Below, in pieces: positions 1 to 8,915 of a DNA stretch of 64,000 bases. Under the pieces are notes generated by a model, which was given only the letters and a program-made list of their open reading frames with translations, did not search any database and was not told where the DNA came from. A program made the translations under genes and the position numbers. The DNA is taken from positions 143,351 to 207,350 of the forward strand of contig SAPZ01000011.1 in the NCBI GenBank assembly GCA_004020875.1, given 5' to 3'. This DNA comes from Mesorhizobium sp. (lineage in GTDB: Bacteria > Pseudomonadota > Alphaproteobacteria > Rhizobiales > Rhizobiaceae). The first letter of the stretch is position 1. The number at the start of each line of letters is the position of its first letter.

Positions 1-2
1 TC

Positions 3-293
3 GTGATGATGCTACGCCTGCAGCGCGAGCGCATGGAAGGCGCCTTCGTGCCGTCGATCCGCGAATATTTCCGCTATTTCGGCCTGGATGCCGAAAAGCT
101 GAAGGCTGCCAAGGACGACGCGCTCGTCATGCATCCCGGGCCGATGAACCGTGGCGTCGAGATCGCCTCCGAGATCGCCGACGGACCGCAAAGCGTCATC
201 CAGGAACAGGTGGAGATGGGGGTCGCCGTGCGCATGGCGGTCATGGAGGCGCTGCTTGATCCGCGCCGCAACCATGAGGGGCGCGGCGAATGA
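3..293 (+). CDS. pyrB: Aspartate carbamoyltransferase catalytic chain, C-terminal part (5' truncated by window)
   Basis: These are the last 96 codons of aspartate carbamoyltransferase, which joins carbamoyl phosphate to L-aspartate in de novo pyrimidine synthesis. The motif [13 protein letters not shown] is the hallmark of the ATCase C-terminal domain, and it is followed by the helix [18 protein letters not shown]. The gene begins upstream of the window, so the first residues seen are internal. Its stop codon overlaps the start of the dihydroorotase-like gene by 4 bases, which implies translational coupling. ATCases with this arrangement commonly assemble with the neighbouring dihydroorotase-like chain. 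Confidence 0.95.
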   Translation: MMMLRLQRERMEGAFVPSIREYFRYFGLDAEKLKAAKDDALVMHPGPMNRGVEIASEIADGPQSVIQEQVEMGVAVRMAVMEALLDPRRNHEGRGE

Positions 294-1576
294 GCGTGAC
301 CGTCTTCAGCAAGGCGCACATCGTCGACCCGTCGCGCGGCGTGGATGAGATCGGCAGCGTCATCGTCGACGGCCGCAAGATCGTCGCAGCCGGAAAGGCC
401 GCATTGAACCAGGGGGCGCCCGAAGGCGCCACCGTCGTCGACTGCGCCGGCAAAACGATCATTCCAGGCCTTGTCGACGCGCGCGTTTTCATCGGCGAAC
501 CCGGCGGCGAGCATCGCGAAACCATCGCCTCGGCAAGCGTGGCTGCGGCGGCCGGGGGCGTCACCTCCATCGTCATGATGCCCGACACCGATCCTGTGAT
601 CGACAATGTGGCGCTGGTCGAATTCGTGCTGCGCACGGCACGCGACACCGCAAGCGTCAACATCTTCCCGGCGGCCGCGATCACCAAGGGCCTCGACGGC
701 CGCGAGATGACCGAATTCGGCCTGCTGCGCGAGGCCGGCGCCGTCGCCTACACCGACGGCCGCCACACGATCGTCAACGCGCTGGTGATGCGCCGGGCGC
801 TGACTTACGCCCGCGATTTCGGCGGCGTGATCGCGCATGAAACGCAGGACGCCAATCTCGCGGCGTCCGGCGTGATGAACGAAGGCCTCTATGCGAGCTG
901 GCTCGGCCTGCCGGGCATTCCGCGCGAGGCCGAACTCATCCCGCTCGAGCGCGACCTGGCATTGGCGCGGCTGACCGGCGGCGTCTATCACGCGGCAAAG
1001 ATCTCGTCGGCGATGGCGGCGGGCGCGGTAAACCGGGCAAAGACGGACGGCGCCAATGTCACGGCTGGGGTCGCCATCCACAATCTTTCGCTCAACGAGA
1101 ACGATGTCGGCGAATACCGCACCTTCTTCCGGCTGACCCCGCCCCTGCGGGCCGAGGATGACCGGCTGGCGATGATCGAGGCGATCAAGGACGGCACGAT
1201 CGACATCATCGTCTCCTCGCACGACCCCCAAGACGTCGACACCAAGCGCCTGCCCTTCGCCGATGCCGCTGCCGGCGCCATCGGGCTGGAGACGCTGCTT
1301 GGCGCGGCGCTTCGGCTCTACCACAATGGCGACGTGCCGCTGCTCAGGCTGATCGAGACATTGTCCACGGCGCCGGCAAGACTGTTCGGCCTGCCAGGCG
1401 GCACACTCCAGCCCGGCGCGCCGGCCGATCTCGCTGTCGTCGATCTCGACGAGCCGTGGATCGTCAGCGAAAGCGGTCTGCACTCGCGCTCGAAGAACAC
1501 CTGTTTCGAAGGTGCGCGTCTTCAGGGCAAGGTCCTGCAGACCGTGGTCGCGGGCCGCACGGTGTTTTCCACATAG
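290..1576 (+). CDS. pyrX: Dihydroorotase-like protein lacking catalytic residues (PyrX/PyrC' type)
   Basis: A 428-residue amidohydrolase-fold protein of the class I dihydroorotase family. Active enzymes carry DxHxHxR near the N-terminus, where the two His bind zinc. Here the stretch reads [10 protein letters not shown] (residues 63-72), so both His are replaced (Arg65, Phe67) and the substrate-binding Arg is Gly69. The late TDHAPH motif is replaced by SSHDPQ, which removes the catalytic Asp. Fold landmarks such as GVMNEG and TPPLR remain. In Pseudomonas such a chain is an inactive subunit needed to assemble PyrB, and the ATGA overlap with pyrB here fits that role. A separate active pyrC should exist elsewhere in the genome. 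Many pipelines would simply name it dihydroorotase. Confidence 0.9.
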   Translation: MSVTVFSKAHIVDPSRGVDEIGSVIVDGRKIVAAGKAALNQGAPEGATVVDCAGKTIIPGLVDARVFIGEPGGEHRETIASASVAAAAGGVTSIVMMPDTDPVIDNVALVEFVLRTARDTASVNIFPAAAITKGLDGREMTEFGLLREAGAVAYTDGRHTIVNALVMRRALTYARDFGGVIAHETQDANLAASGVMNEGLYASWLGLPGIPREAELIPLERDLALARLTGGVYHAAKISSAMAAGAVNRAKTDGANVTAGVAIHNLSLNENDVGEYRTFFRLTPPLRAEDDRLAMIEAIKDGTIDIIVSSHDPQDVDTKRLPFADAAAGAIGLETLLGAALRLYHNGDVPLLRLIETLSTAPARLFGLPGGTLQPGAPADLAVVDLDEPWIVSESGLHSRSKNTCFEGARLQGKVLQTVVAGRTVFST

Positions 1577-1753
1577 ACCGTCCGACGCACTGCGCTATCA
1601 AATCTGCCAGGCACAGAGTTGCTTGGCGAACCCTCACGACTCTACCATTATGCCCAACTGTGCTTGAGCGGTGCCAGCTCTTGCAAATCCTGGTTGCAAA
1701 ACACACATTGAATCAATCTTAGGGCGAGTATCTGGGGCGGTATGGGGGAAATA

Positions 1754-2335
1754 ATGGGTTACGCGATCGCGCTCGTCTTCGGCTACCTGCTTGGCTCGAT
1801 CCCGTTCGGGCTCCTGATCACCCGCGCGGCCGGGCTCGGCGATGTCCGCAACATCGGCTCCGGCAATATCGGCGCGACCAATGTGCTGAGGACGGGCAAT
1901 AAAGGTCTCGCCGCCGCAACGCTGCTGCTCGATGCGCTGAAAGGCACTGCCGCGGTACTGATTGCTGGGCATTTTTTGCCGGACTTCGGGCTCCTCGCCG
2001 GCTTCGGCGCCTTCCTCGGACATCTGTTTCCGGTCTGGCTCGGCTTCAAAGGCGGCAAGGGCGTCGCAACCTATCTCGGCGTGCTGCTCGGCCTTGCATG
2101 GCAAGGCATGCTCGTCTTCGCCGTCGTCTGGCTCGCGATGGCCTTCCTGTTTCGATACTCCTCTCTGGCCGCATTGGCGGCGGCAGTCATCGTGCCGATC
2201 GCGCTCTATTTAATTACCACGCCGCAGATCGCCGGCCTGTTCGCCGTGATGAGCCTGATCGTCATCATCAGGCACCATGCCAACATCTCGCGGCTGCTGG
2301 CCGGCACCGAAGGTAGGATCGGGGCGAAGGGATGA
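1754..2335 (+). CDS. plsY: Acyl-phosphate:glycerol-3-phosphate acyltransferase PlsY
   Basis: An integral membrane enzyme that transfers an acyl group from acyl-phosphate to glycerol-3-phosphate, the first step of phospholipid synthesis. Family signatures are visible: [10 protein letters not shown] at the N-terminus, [12 protein letters not shown] in the first cytoplasmic loop, [18 protein letters not shown] in the second, and [14 protein letters not shown] at the C-terminus. About five membrane segments are present and the length is normal. ATG 1742 is an in-frame alternative, but the GGGGGAA run at 1744-1750 lies just before the ATG at 1754, which also gives a start directly at the first membrane helix. 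The stop overlaps the start of dprA (ATGA). Confidence 0.95.
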   Translation: MGYAIALVFGYLLGSIPFGLLITRAAGLGDVRNIGSGNIGATNVLRTGNKGLAAATLLLDALKGTAAVLIAGHFLPDFGLLAGFGAFLGHLFPVWLGFKGGKGVATYLGVLLGLAWQGMLVFAVVWLAMAFLFRYSSLAALAAAVIVPIALYLITTPQIAGLFAVMSLIVIIRHHANISRLLAGTEGRIGAKG

Positions 2336-3138
2336 GTGCTCCAGCCGCCGGCCCGCGCCTCAGCGACCGGCAGCGGCTTGCCTGGCTTCGGCTGATCCGC
2401 ACGCCCAATGTCGGTCCGGCTTCGTTTCGCGGACTGATCAACCGCTTCGGCTCCGCCGAAGCAGCGCTCGAAATGCTGCCCGAATTGATGATCTCCGGCG
2501 GCGCCAATCCGCATCGTCCGCATTCCCTCCATCGCCGAGGCAGAAGCCGAGCTAGACGCCGCCCGGCGCGCCGGCGCCCGCTTCGTCGGCATTGGCGAGG
2601 CCGATTATCCGCCCTTGCTGAAGACCTTGGACAATCCGCCGCCGCTGCTGGCGGTGAAAGGCGAAGGCGCGGTCTTCCGCATGCCGGCGGTGGCGATTGT
2701 CGGCGCCCGCAACGCCTCGCTGGCCGGGATCAAGATGGCGCGTATGCTGGCGGCCGACCTCGGCCGCGAAGGCTACGCCATCCGTTTCGGGCCTGGCGCG
2801 CGGCGCGCGCGGCCGGCTGCAACGCCCTGCTCAAGGATGGAGTCACGCTGGTGACCGAAGCCGCCGACGTGCTCGGCGCGCTGGCGCCGCTTGCCGGCAC
2901 CCTGCCTTCGAGAATCGCCCCACTCGCCGAAGCCACCGACATGTTAGCCATGCCGCCGCCCGGCGAAAACGACCGCGCCGATGTGCTGGAAGCGCTGGGG
3001 CCCACGCCGACAGGCATAGATGAGATCATCCGCCACACCGGATTGAGCGCCGCGCAGATTGCGATGGTGCTGCTTGAACTCGACCTCGCCGGCCGGATCG
3101 AGCGTCACGCCGGCGGGAATGTGTCGCTGGTCACGTGA
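2332..3138 (+). pseudogene. dprA: dprA (DNA-processing protein A), degraded: two frameshifts plus internal deletion
   Basis: DprA loads RecA on incoming single-stranded DNA. Three parts can be recognised in different frames. The N-terminal helical region (LAWLRLIRTPNVGPASFRGL) is in the frame of the ATG at 2332. After a net +1 shift near 2505-2520 the Rossmann start continues in another frame as YPPLLKTLDNPPPLL and VAIVGARNASLAGIKMAR. A further extra base near 2781 restores VSGLARG, and the text then jumps to AAGCNALLKDGVTLVTEAADVL. The core normally lying between these, roughly 130 residues with the PRRNRLISG-type motif, is missing. The C-terminal winged helix survives in the original frame to the stop at 3138. 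The junction at about 2797-2815 sits in a GCGCGCGG repeat. It still overlaps plsY as in intact rhizobial plsY-dprA pairs. Confidence 0.88.
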
Positions 3139-3169
3139 TCTGGCACGTGCGCCCGCAAGGCTGATTTCC

Positions 3170-4312
3170 CTACCGGAACAAATATTTCGACACTTCGGAA
3201 TTGCCGCGGCGCCACATCACATTGTCGAGGAAATAGTGGTGCACGTTGATGAAGATCAGCACGATGAAGAAGAACAGGGAGGAACCGAGCACCTGTTTGT
3301 CGTAAGGGACCAGCGCGGTCAGCACGAACGGGATCAGCCAGAAGCCGAGATAGCCGAGCGCGCCGCCCCCGATGATGAATCCCAGCACCCGCCACCTGTA
3401 GCGGGGTCCGAGAACGGATAGTATTTTGGGTTCTGGATCGCTCACGGCATCCGAGACGTCGCGCTCGACATTGGTTTGGTAGCGCCAGACAACGGCCAGA
3501 TATTGCAGCGAGTGGAGCGCCGGCACCACCAGCAGCCAGAGCGGGTTTATCCTCGCAATCAGGATCCACAGATAGAGCGAGGCGACATAGGCAACGATGC
3601 CGTTATACGGTAGGCCACCATTTTTTCGCCAATGCCTGGCCAGCATCAGGAGCGTAGCCGCCGTCGATCCGACGGCCGCCAGCACCGCAATGTCGGTGAT
3701 CCATGAAGGCGCGGCGAAAGTGTAATACTGGAGCCCATAATACTGTCCCGCGGTCACCGCCGTGTTGGTCTGCAGCCAGGCCAGGATCCACACCGCGTAG
3801 CTGTTGACGAGCAGCACCTTCTTGTCACGGTCATCGAAGAATTTGCGCTTCAGCACAGCGTCTACCATCAGCATGCCGTAGCCTTGCTTGACGTAGTGCC
3901 AGCCGACGAAGAAGAACATTGCGTTGGCCGCGAAGCCAAGCAGGCGCACGTTCGACATTGCCGCGCCATAAGCGAAGAACAGGGTCATCATCACCGGGAC
4001 GATGACGCCGGCGAAAATGTAGCGAAGCTGCAGGCTTCTGTCGTATCCTTCGCCGCGCACCTTGCGGCCGAAATTGCGATAGAAGATCTGGTAGGAATGG
4101 GCGAAATGCGGATAGTTCACCAGATAGGCAACGACGACCATCGTCGCGGCTAGCGGACCTTCATAGTCGCGCGGCACGAAGAACAGCAGCGGCAGGATCA
4201 GAAAAGCGCTGCCGCCGAGCATGAGGAAATCGGCGACCGGCCCGAAGAGATATTTGCCGCGCGACGTTGCCGGTTTACGGGCCGTGGTCTCTACCGAAAG
4301 GTCAAGTGCCAT
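3170..4312 (-). CDS. Uncharacterised polytopic membrane protein with conserved histidine motifs
   Basis: A 380-residue protein with about nine hydrophobic segments after a short polar N-terminus. I do not recognise a named family. Histidines lie at membrane borders in regular motifs: NYPHFAHSYQIFYRN near residue 87, GWHYVKQGYG near 158, PALHSLQYLAVVWR near 285, and INVHHYFLDNVMWR near the C-terminus. The pattern resembles membrane metalloenzymes (desaturases, hydroxylases, carotenoid dioxygenase-like proteins), but I cannot assign one, so metal binding is inference. It lies convergent to the broken dprA, with 31 bases between them. The length and codon use look like those of a real gene. Confidence 0.75.
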   Translation of the reverse strand: MALDLSVETTARKPATSRGKYLFGPVADFLMLGGSAFLILPLLFFVPRDYEGPLAATMVVVAYLVNYPHFAHSYQIFYRNFGRKVRGEGYDRSLQLRYIFAGVIVPVMMTLFFAYGAAMSNVRLLGFAANAMFFFVGWHYVKQGYGMLMVDAVLKRKFFDDRDKKVLLVNSYAVWILAWLQTNTAVTAGQYYGLQYYTFAAPSWITDIAVLAAVGSTAATLLMLARHWRKNGGLPYNGIVAYVASLYLWILIARINPLWLLVVPALHSLQYLAVVWRYQTNVERDVSDAVSDPEPKILSVLGPRYRWRVLGFIIGGGALGYLGFWLIPFVLTALVPYDKQVLGSSLFFFIVLIFINVHHYFLDNVMWRRGNSEVSKYLFR

Positions 4313-4405
4313 CGTGGAGCCTCCCTCGGAGCCCGAGCTTAACCAGGACCCTGTCCAGGAACAAGGCGACGCGGCAGGATCAATTTGTCTGGGGGAGGTT
4401 CCCTG

Positions 4406-4693
4406 TCAGGCTGAGGCGGTCGAAGCGATCTTCATCAGCCGCTTTCTGGCCTCCGCGACCCGCTGCTGTTCCGACCTTATGCGGTCGCACAGCGCAAGAT
4501 TGATCCCGACGCCGCATTCCTCGTCCAGCAGTTTCTTTGCATGATTGAGCGAAATCTCTGCGCGCTTGACGCGCTGTCTGGCCCTGGCCAGTTCCAAGTT
4601 CAGTACATCCACTGTATCCGCATCCCAAATTGCGGTCCCTTCCGGGATTGAACGGGCGCGAATAATTATTGTTCCGAGCGCCAAGGGCATCAA
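4406..4693 (-). CDS. Small hypothetical protein with coiled-coil tendency
   Basis: A 95-residue open frame. Residues 30-90 are charged and helical (ARARQRVKRAEISLNHAKKLL, then SEQQRVAEARKRLMKIAS), suggesting a short coiled coil; the first 25 residues are hydrophobic or mixed. I do not recognise it. It lies between the His-rich membrane protein and the DUF535 gene on the same strand. Support comes only from the open frame and plausible composition, so it may be spurious. Confidence 0.4.
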   Translation of the reverse strand: MMPLALGTIIIRARSIPEGTAIWDADTVDVLNLELARARQRVKRAEISLNHAKKLLDEECGVGINLALCDRIRSEQQRVAEARKRLMKIASTASA

Positions 4694-4720
4694 GCTGGCC
4701 AGTAATGACGCAAAGCGCGG

Positions 4721-5635
4721 CTATTTCCGAAGCAGAGGGCGAACTGAATCCCTCACCTGCTCTGTGAGTTCATCCTCAAGGCGCCATCGCCTGCGAACCC
4801 GGGCCCGTTTGTTGGGCTTGTACTCGGTAATCTCGCGCTGCGCCTTGGCGATGGGCATGGCGAACATCGAGGGTTCCGTCCGGAGTCCCCCGGATTCCAT
4901 CCAGAAACCGTCATAGTCGGCGGAGATGCGGCGGCGCAAACTGTAATCGGTTGCAAAAACATGTCCCGCATTCGAAACGGCAAAGAGGCCGGACAACCCC
5001 AAGGACCGGCTAAGAACCTGCGCCACGAAAAGGAGCACCGTTTTCGGCCGCATGCCCTCCATGGCGTTCGTCAAGACACGGGCGTCTTCCAGGCTCTGCG
5101 CGCCGGCCGAAACGCTCTTGAGGGCGCCTATCAAAAGGACCTCCCCCGCTCCCTCGATGCGCAACAGCGACCGGTCCACGATTGCCAATCCCATCTCAAT
5201 GATCGGCCGGTGATCCAGACAAAGGATTAGGCGCCACTCCGCTTCCCTGTGGAGGCCGCCCTGGCCGGTCAGATCGACTGCGACTCTCCCCGCGGGTGTC
5301 GCGACGCCAGCTAGTTTCAGGCCGTCAGTGTGGCTCTCGACCAATGCGGCGTCGCCGAGCAGGCGAACCGCTGCGTTGTAGTGGCCCAGCAAGGCTGTTG
5401 CGCGATCGCCGCGCTTCAATCCCACTGTCAGATAGGGGCGGACAACCTTGAGTGGGATATCTGGATAACGGTGGAGGATTGGGGCGAAGGGCTCGGCACC
5501 AAGCCTCAACCCGACGTCGGCGATATCTCCACGATAGAGCCACCGGAGGGCGGCCCATTTGACCGCATGAACCCGCTCGTTAAGCCTGCGGCGGAAAGCG
5601 GAAGGCGCTCGCCTGCCCCGACGTGACGACACCAC
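4721..5635 (-). CDS. DUF535 (VirK/YbjX) family protein
   Basis: A 304-residue protein with the DUF535 signature: RPKTVLLFVAQVLSRSLGL, then the core VSNAGHVF, and RRRISADYDGFWMESGG towards the C-terminus. The family includes VirK of plant-associated and enteric bacteria and E. coli YbjX. The biochemical activity is unknown, with links to envelope stress and peptide resistance in enterics. The frame opens with a GTG at 5635 and no strong ribosome site is evident, so a later start is possible. It appears monocistronic, about 235 bases from the tRNA-Lys gene. Confidence 0.85.
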   Translation of the reverse strand: MVSSRRGRRAPSAFRRRLNERVHAVKWAALRWLYRGDIADVGLRLGAEPFAPILHRYPDIPLKVVRPYLTVGLKRGDRATALLGHYNAAVRLLGDAALVESHTDGLKLAGVATPAGRVAVDLTGQGGLHREAEWRLILCLDHRPIIEMGLAIVDRSLLRIEGAGEVLLIGALKSVSAGAQSLEDARVLTNAMEGMRPKTVLLFVAQVLSRSLGLSGLFAVSNAGHVFATDYSLRRRISADYDGFWMESGGLRTEPSMFAMPIAKAQREITEYKPNKRARVRRRWRLEDELTEQVRDSVRPLLRK

Positions 5636-5870
5636 TGCCCCATAATTCTATTCGGCGCGACACCAAGATAATACTTCTGTGGTGATCGCCGATGGCAAGA
5701 CTTCAAGGACGGCTAGATCCGTTCATCGGAACCAGTTCTGCTGCTCAATCGCATGCTCGAACCAAGCCGCGAGCCCGCCCTATCGCGAACCGCATCCCCA
5801 GGCAATTTACAAAAATGTAAAGAACAGGCGGAAAGCGTAGCGGCAAATGTGAGTCGGACACTTGTGTTTG
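5636..5870. other. Intergenic region upstream of the DUF535 gene
   Basis: This 235-base stretch lies between the DUF535 start and the tRNA-Lys 3' end. I see no convincing gene, palindrome or repeat. It presumably holds the DUF535 promoter and the trailer of the tRNA transcript. Confidence 0.4.
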
Positions 5871-5946
5871 TGGTGAGCGCGATGGGATTCGAACCCATGA
5901 CCTACTGATTAAAAGTCAGTTGCTCTACCGGCTGAGCTACGCGCTC
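5871..5946 (-). tRNA. tRNA-Lys (anticodon TTT)
   Basis: On the minus strand a complete cloverleaf can be folded. The acceptor stem GAGCGCG pairs with CGCGCTC, and the D arm reads TAGCTCAGCCGGTAGAGC. The anticodon arm CTGACTTTTAATCAG gives anticodon TTT, and the T arm ATGGGTTCGAATCCCAT carries the universal TTCGAAT. The discriminator A is followed by an encoded CCA at 5871-5873. Length is 76 nt including CCA. Confidence 0.97.
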
Positions 5947-6231
5947 CCGCGGGCTCGAAACGCCGCCCTCGAAATTGCGCGGAACATAGGGAGAGTGCCG
6001 CGACCGGTCAACCGGAAAAAGACGGGCTTCCAAGGCGGATTTTTTCAACGGATTCGAAGCGACGTCGAGAGTGCTTGCGAGCGGCTTACGATGCCTGCGC
6101 CAATGGCCCGGCGCCGGATCACTTCAGAAATCCCTACAATAACAATGGGCTGATGCCGAAATGGGGAACCATTGCAACCCCGACCCGTTTCGCCAAACAG
6201 GACATTCCTTCAACCCTCGAGGAGAAGAGTA

Positions 6232-6684
6232 ATGAACAAGATCGCATCGGGCCTGCTGGCCACCGCGCTCTCGGCGTCATTCATCGCGGCGGAGATGGTG
6301 CCGGTCAACGCTCAGCCAAACTATGTGCCGCAACCCCAGGCCATGTCGGATGTCCAGACCGTGCAGTATCAGGATTGGAGAAGACACCGCAGCTTCAACC
6401 GGGATTTCTTGCGCGGTGATGGCGCCGTCTACTGGAACGGCCATCGCGGCTATCGCGAATATCGCCACGGCTATCGCCGTCATGGCGACTACTGGTTCCC
6501 GCTGGCTGCTTTCGCCACCGGCGCTCTGATCACCGGCGCTATCGTCAACAGCGAGAACAGTCGCGTCCATCGCGGCGATGCGCATGTGCAGTGGTGCTAT
6601 GACCGCTACCGCTCGTATCGCGCCTCGGACAACACATTCCAGCCCAACAACGGCCCGCGTCGGCAGTGCGTGTCGCCGTACTGA
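6232..6684 (+). CDS. BA14K family secreted or envelope protein
   Basis: A 150-residue protein with an N-terminal signal peptide (hydrophobic segment up to about residue 27, cleavage near VNAQ). A Tyr/Arg/His-rich middle (GHRGYREYRHGYRRHGDYW) and one membrane-like segment (AAFATGALITGAIV) precede the BA14K hallmark, VQWCYDRYRSYRASDNTFQP followed by GPRRQC. BA14K proteins are immunoreactive, lectin-like envelope proteins of Rhizobiales first described in Brucella. The ATG at 6232 has an upstream GAGGAGA ribosome site. An upstream in-frame start at 6172 would place polar residues before the signal peptide and is rejected. A hairpin terminator follows. Confidence 0.92.
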   Translation: MNKIASGLLATALSASFIAAEMVPVNAQPNYVPQPQAMSDVQTVQYQDWRRHRSFNRDFLRGDGAVYWNGHRGYREYRHGYRRHGDYWFPLAAFATGALITGAIVNSENSRVHRGDAHVQWCYDRYRSYRASDNTFQPNNGPRRQCVSPY

Positions 6685-6718
6685 CGGCCTCCAGTCAGTA
6701 CCCAGGGTCGTTGACCGG

Positions 6719-6750
6719 GCCCGCGCCTCGAGAGGCGCGGGCTCTCTCGT
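6719..6750 (+). terminator. Hairpin terminator after the BA14K gene
   Basis: An 11-base GC-rich arm GCCCGCGCCTC (6719-6729) pairs with GAGGCGCGGGC (6732-6742) and is followed by a weak T-rich tail, TCTCTCGTTT. It lies 35 bases downstream of the BA14K stop. Confidence 0.75.
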
Positions 6751-6771
6751 TTCGGCTCGGCTGAACCGCCA

Positions 6772-6836
6772 GAGCAATTCCAGGAAAGGTATGAGCGGTT
6801 TTCCGCCCGCAACGCGTAAAAACAAATAGATAGCGA
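6772..6836. repeat. RIME-like intergenic repeat, copy 1
   Basis: The segment begins GAGCAATTCCAGGAAAGG, continues through GAGCGGTTTTCCG, and ends in the A-rich AACGCGTAAAAACAAATAGA. The same ordered blocks recur at 30702-30768 and, more diverged, at 42532-42580. The element abuts the 3' end of the broken DUF6882 gene. Confidence 0.7.
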
Positions 6837-7310
6837 TCAGTTCGCCCATCTGATGCTTTTGAAAACCAGGTACAGCGCTCCACCTTCGCCACGCGGTGAT
6901 CGGTAGGCTGCTAGTGCGTTGCACACCCGCACCATGGCCCCGGTCAGTTCCCAACCAAGAGCCTCCAGGTCGCCGTTCGCATCGACCTAGGCCTGTGCCA
7001 AGTCACCTATGCCCTTTTCCTCGCCGAAGGCCCGAACCAACTTGGCATCGCCGAGAAGATTGCCAGGCAGGTTCGAATTGGCCCATGCCCACAGCCAGTT
7101 GCCAGCCTTGGCGCTGGTGGAACCCGAGATCTGGATTTCAGAGACGACCTTGACGCCGGCCGTGTCGGAGAACGACAAGGTTCCGGCCGTCAGGTCGTAG
7201 TCGTAACGCGACCAACGACCGAGGCGGAAATCCTTCTCCAGGCGCGCGTTCTTGGCGGTAAGTTCTTCAAACGCCTCATCGCGCCAAGCAGGATACCAAT
7301 CCGGTTGCAT
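6837..7310 (-). pseudogene. DUF6882 family protein interrupted by an in-frame TAG
   Basis: The first 107 codons encode a DUF6882-like protein: TAGTLSFSDTAG, then SEIQISGSTSAKAGNWLWAW and ANSNLPGNLLG. A TAG at 6987-6989 (codon 108) ends this frame. Without any shift, the same frame then continues for 49 sense codons (ALGWELTGAMVRVCNALAAY, then GEGGALYLVFKSIRWAN) to a TGA at 6837. That continuation looks like the natural C-terminus, so a single substitution probably broke a 157-residue gene. It starts 21 bases after glpK on the same strand and may have been co-transcribed with it. Function is unknown. Readthrough is possible but there is no evidence for it. Confidence 0.8.
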
Positions 7311-7331
7311 TCTCCCCCGATCCAGTGATCG

Positions 7332-8825
<1,494 letters not shown>

Positions 8826-8849
8826 TCCGTTCCTCCACTACTCATGGAA

Positions 8850-8904
8850 CAGGGGAGACGGCCAAGCCGCCTCCCCTGCATTTCCTACACAGGCCCGCGG
8901 GCCT
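8850..8904 (-). promoter_or_regulatory. Paired stem-loops in the glpV-glpK gap
   Basis: A long hairpin spans 8850-8878: CAGGGGAG pairs with CTCCCCTG, one mismatch follows, and CGGC pairs with GCCG around a CAA loop. A palindrome AGGCCCGCGGGCCT follows close to the glpV stop. No T-run follows on the minus strand, so it looks more like an mRNA-processing or 3'-end-stabilising structure than a full terminator. It would favour higher glpV than glpK message. Confidence 0.55.
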
Positions 8905-8915
8905 GCGTCATGCAG

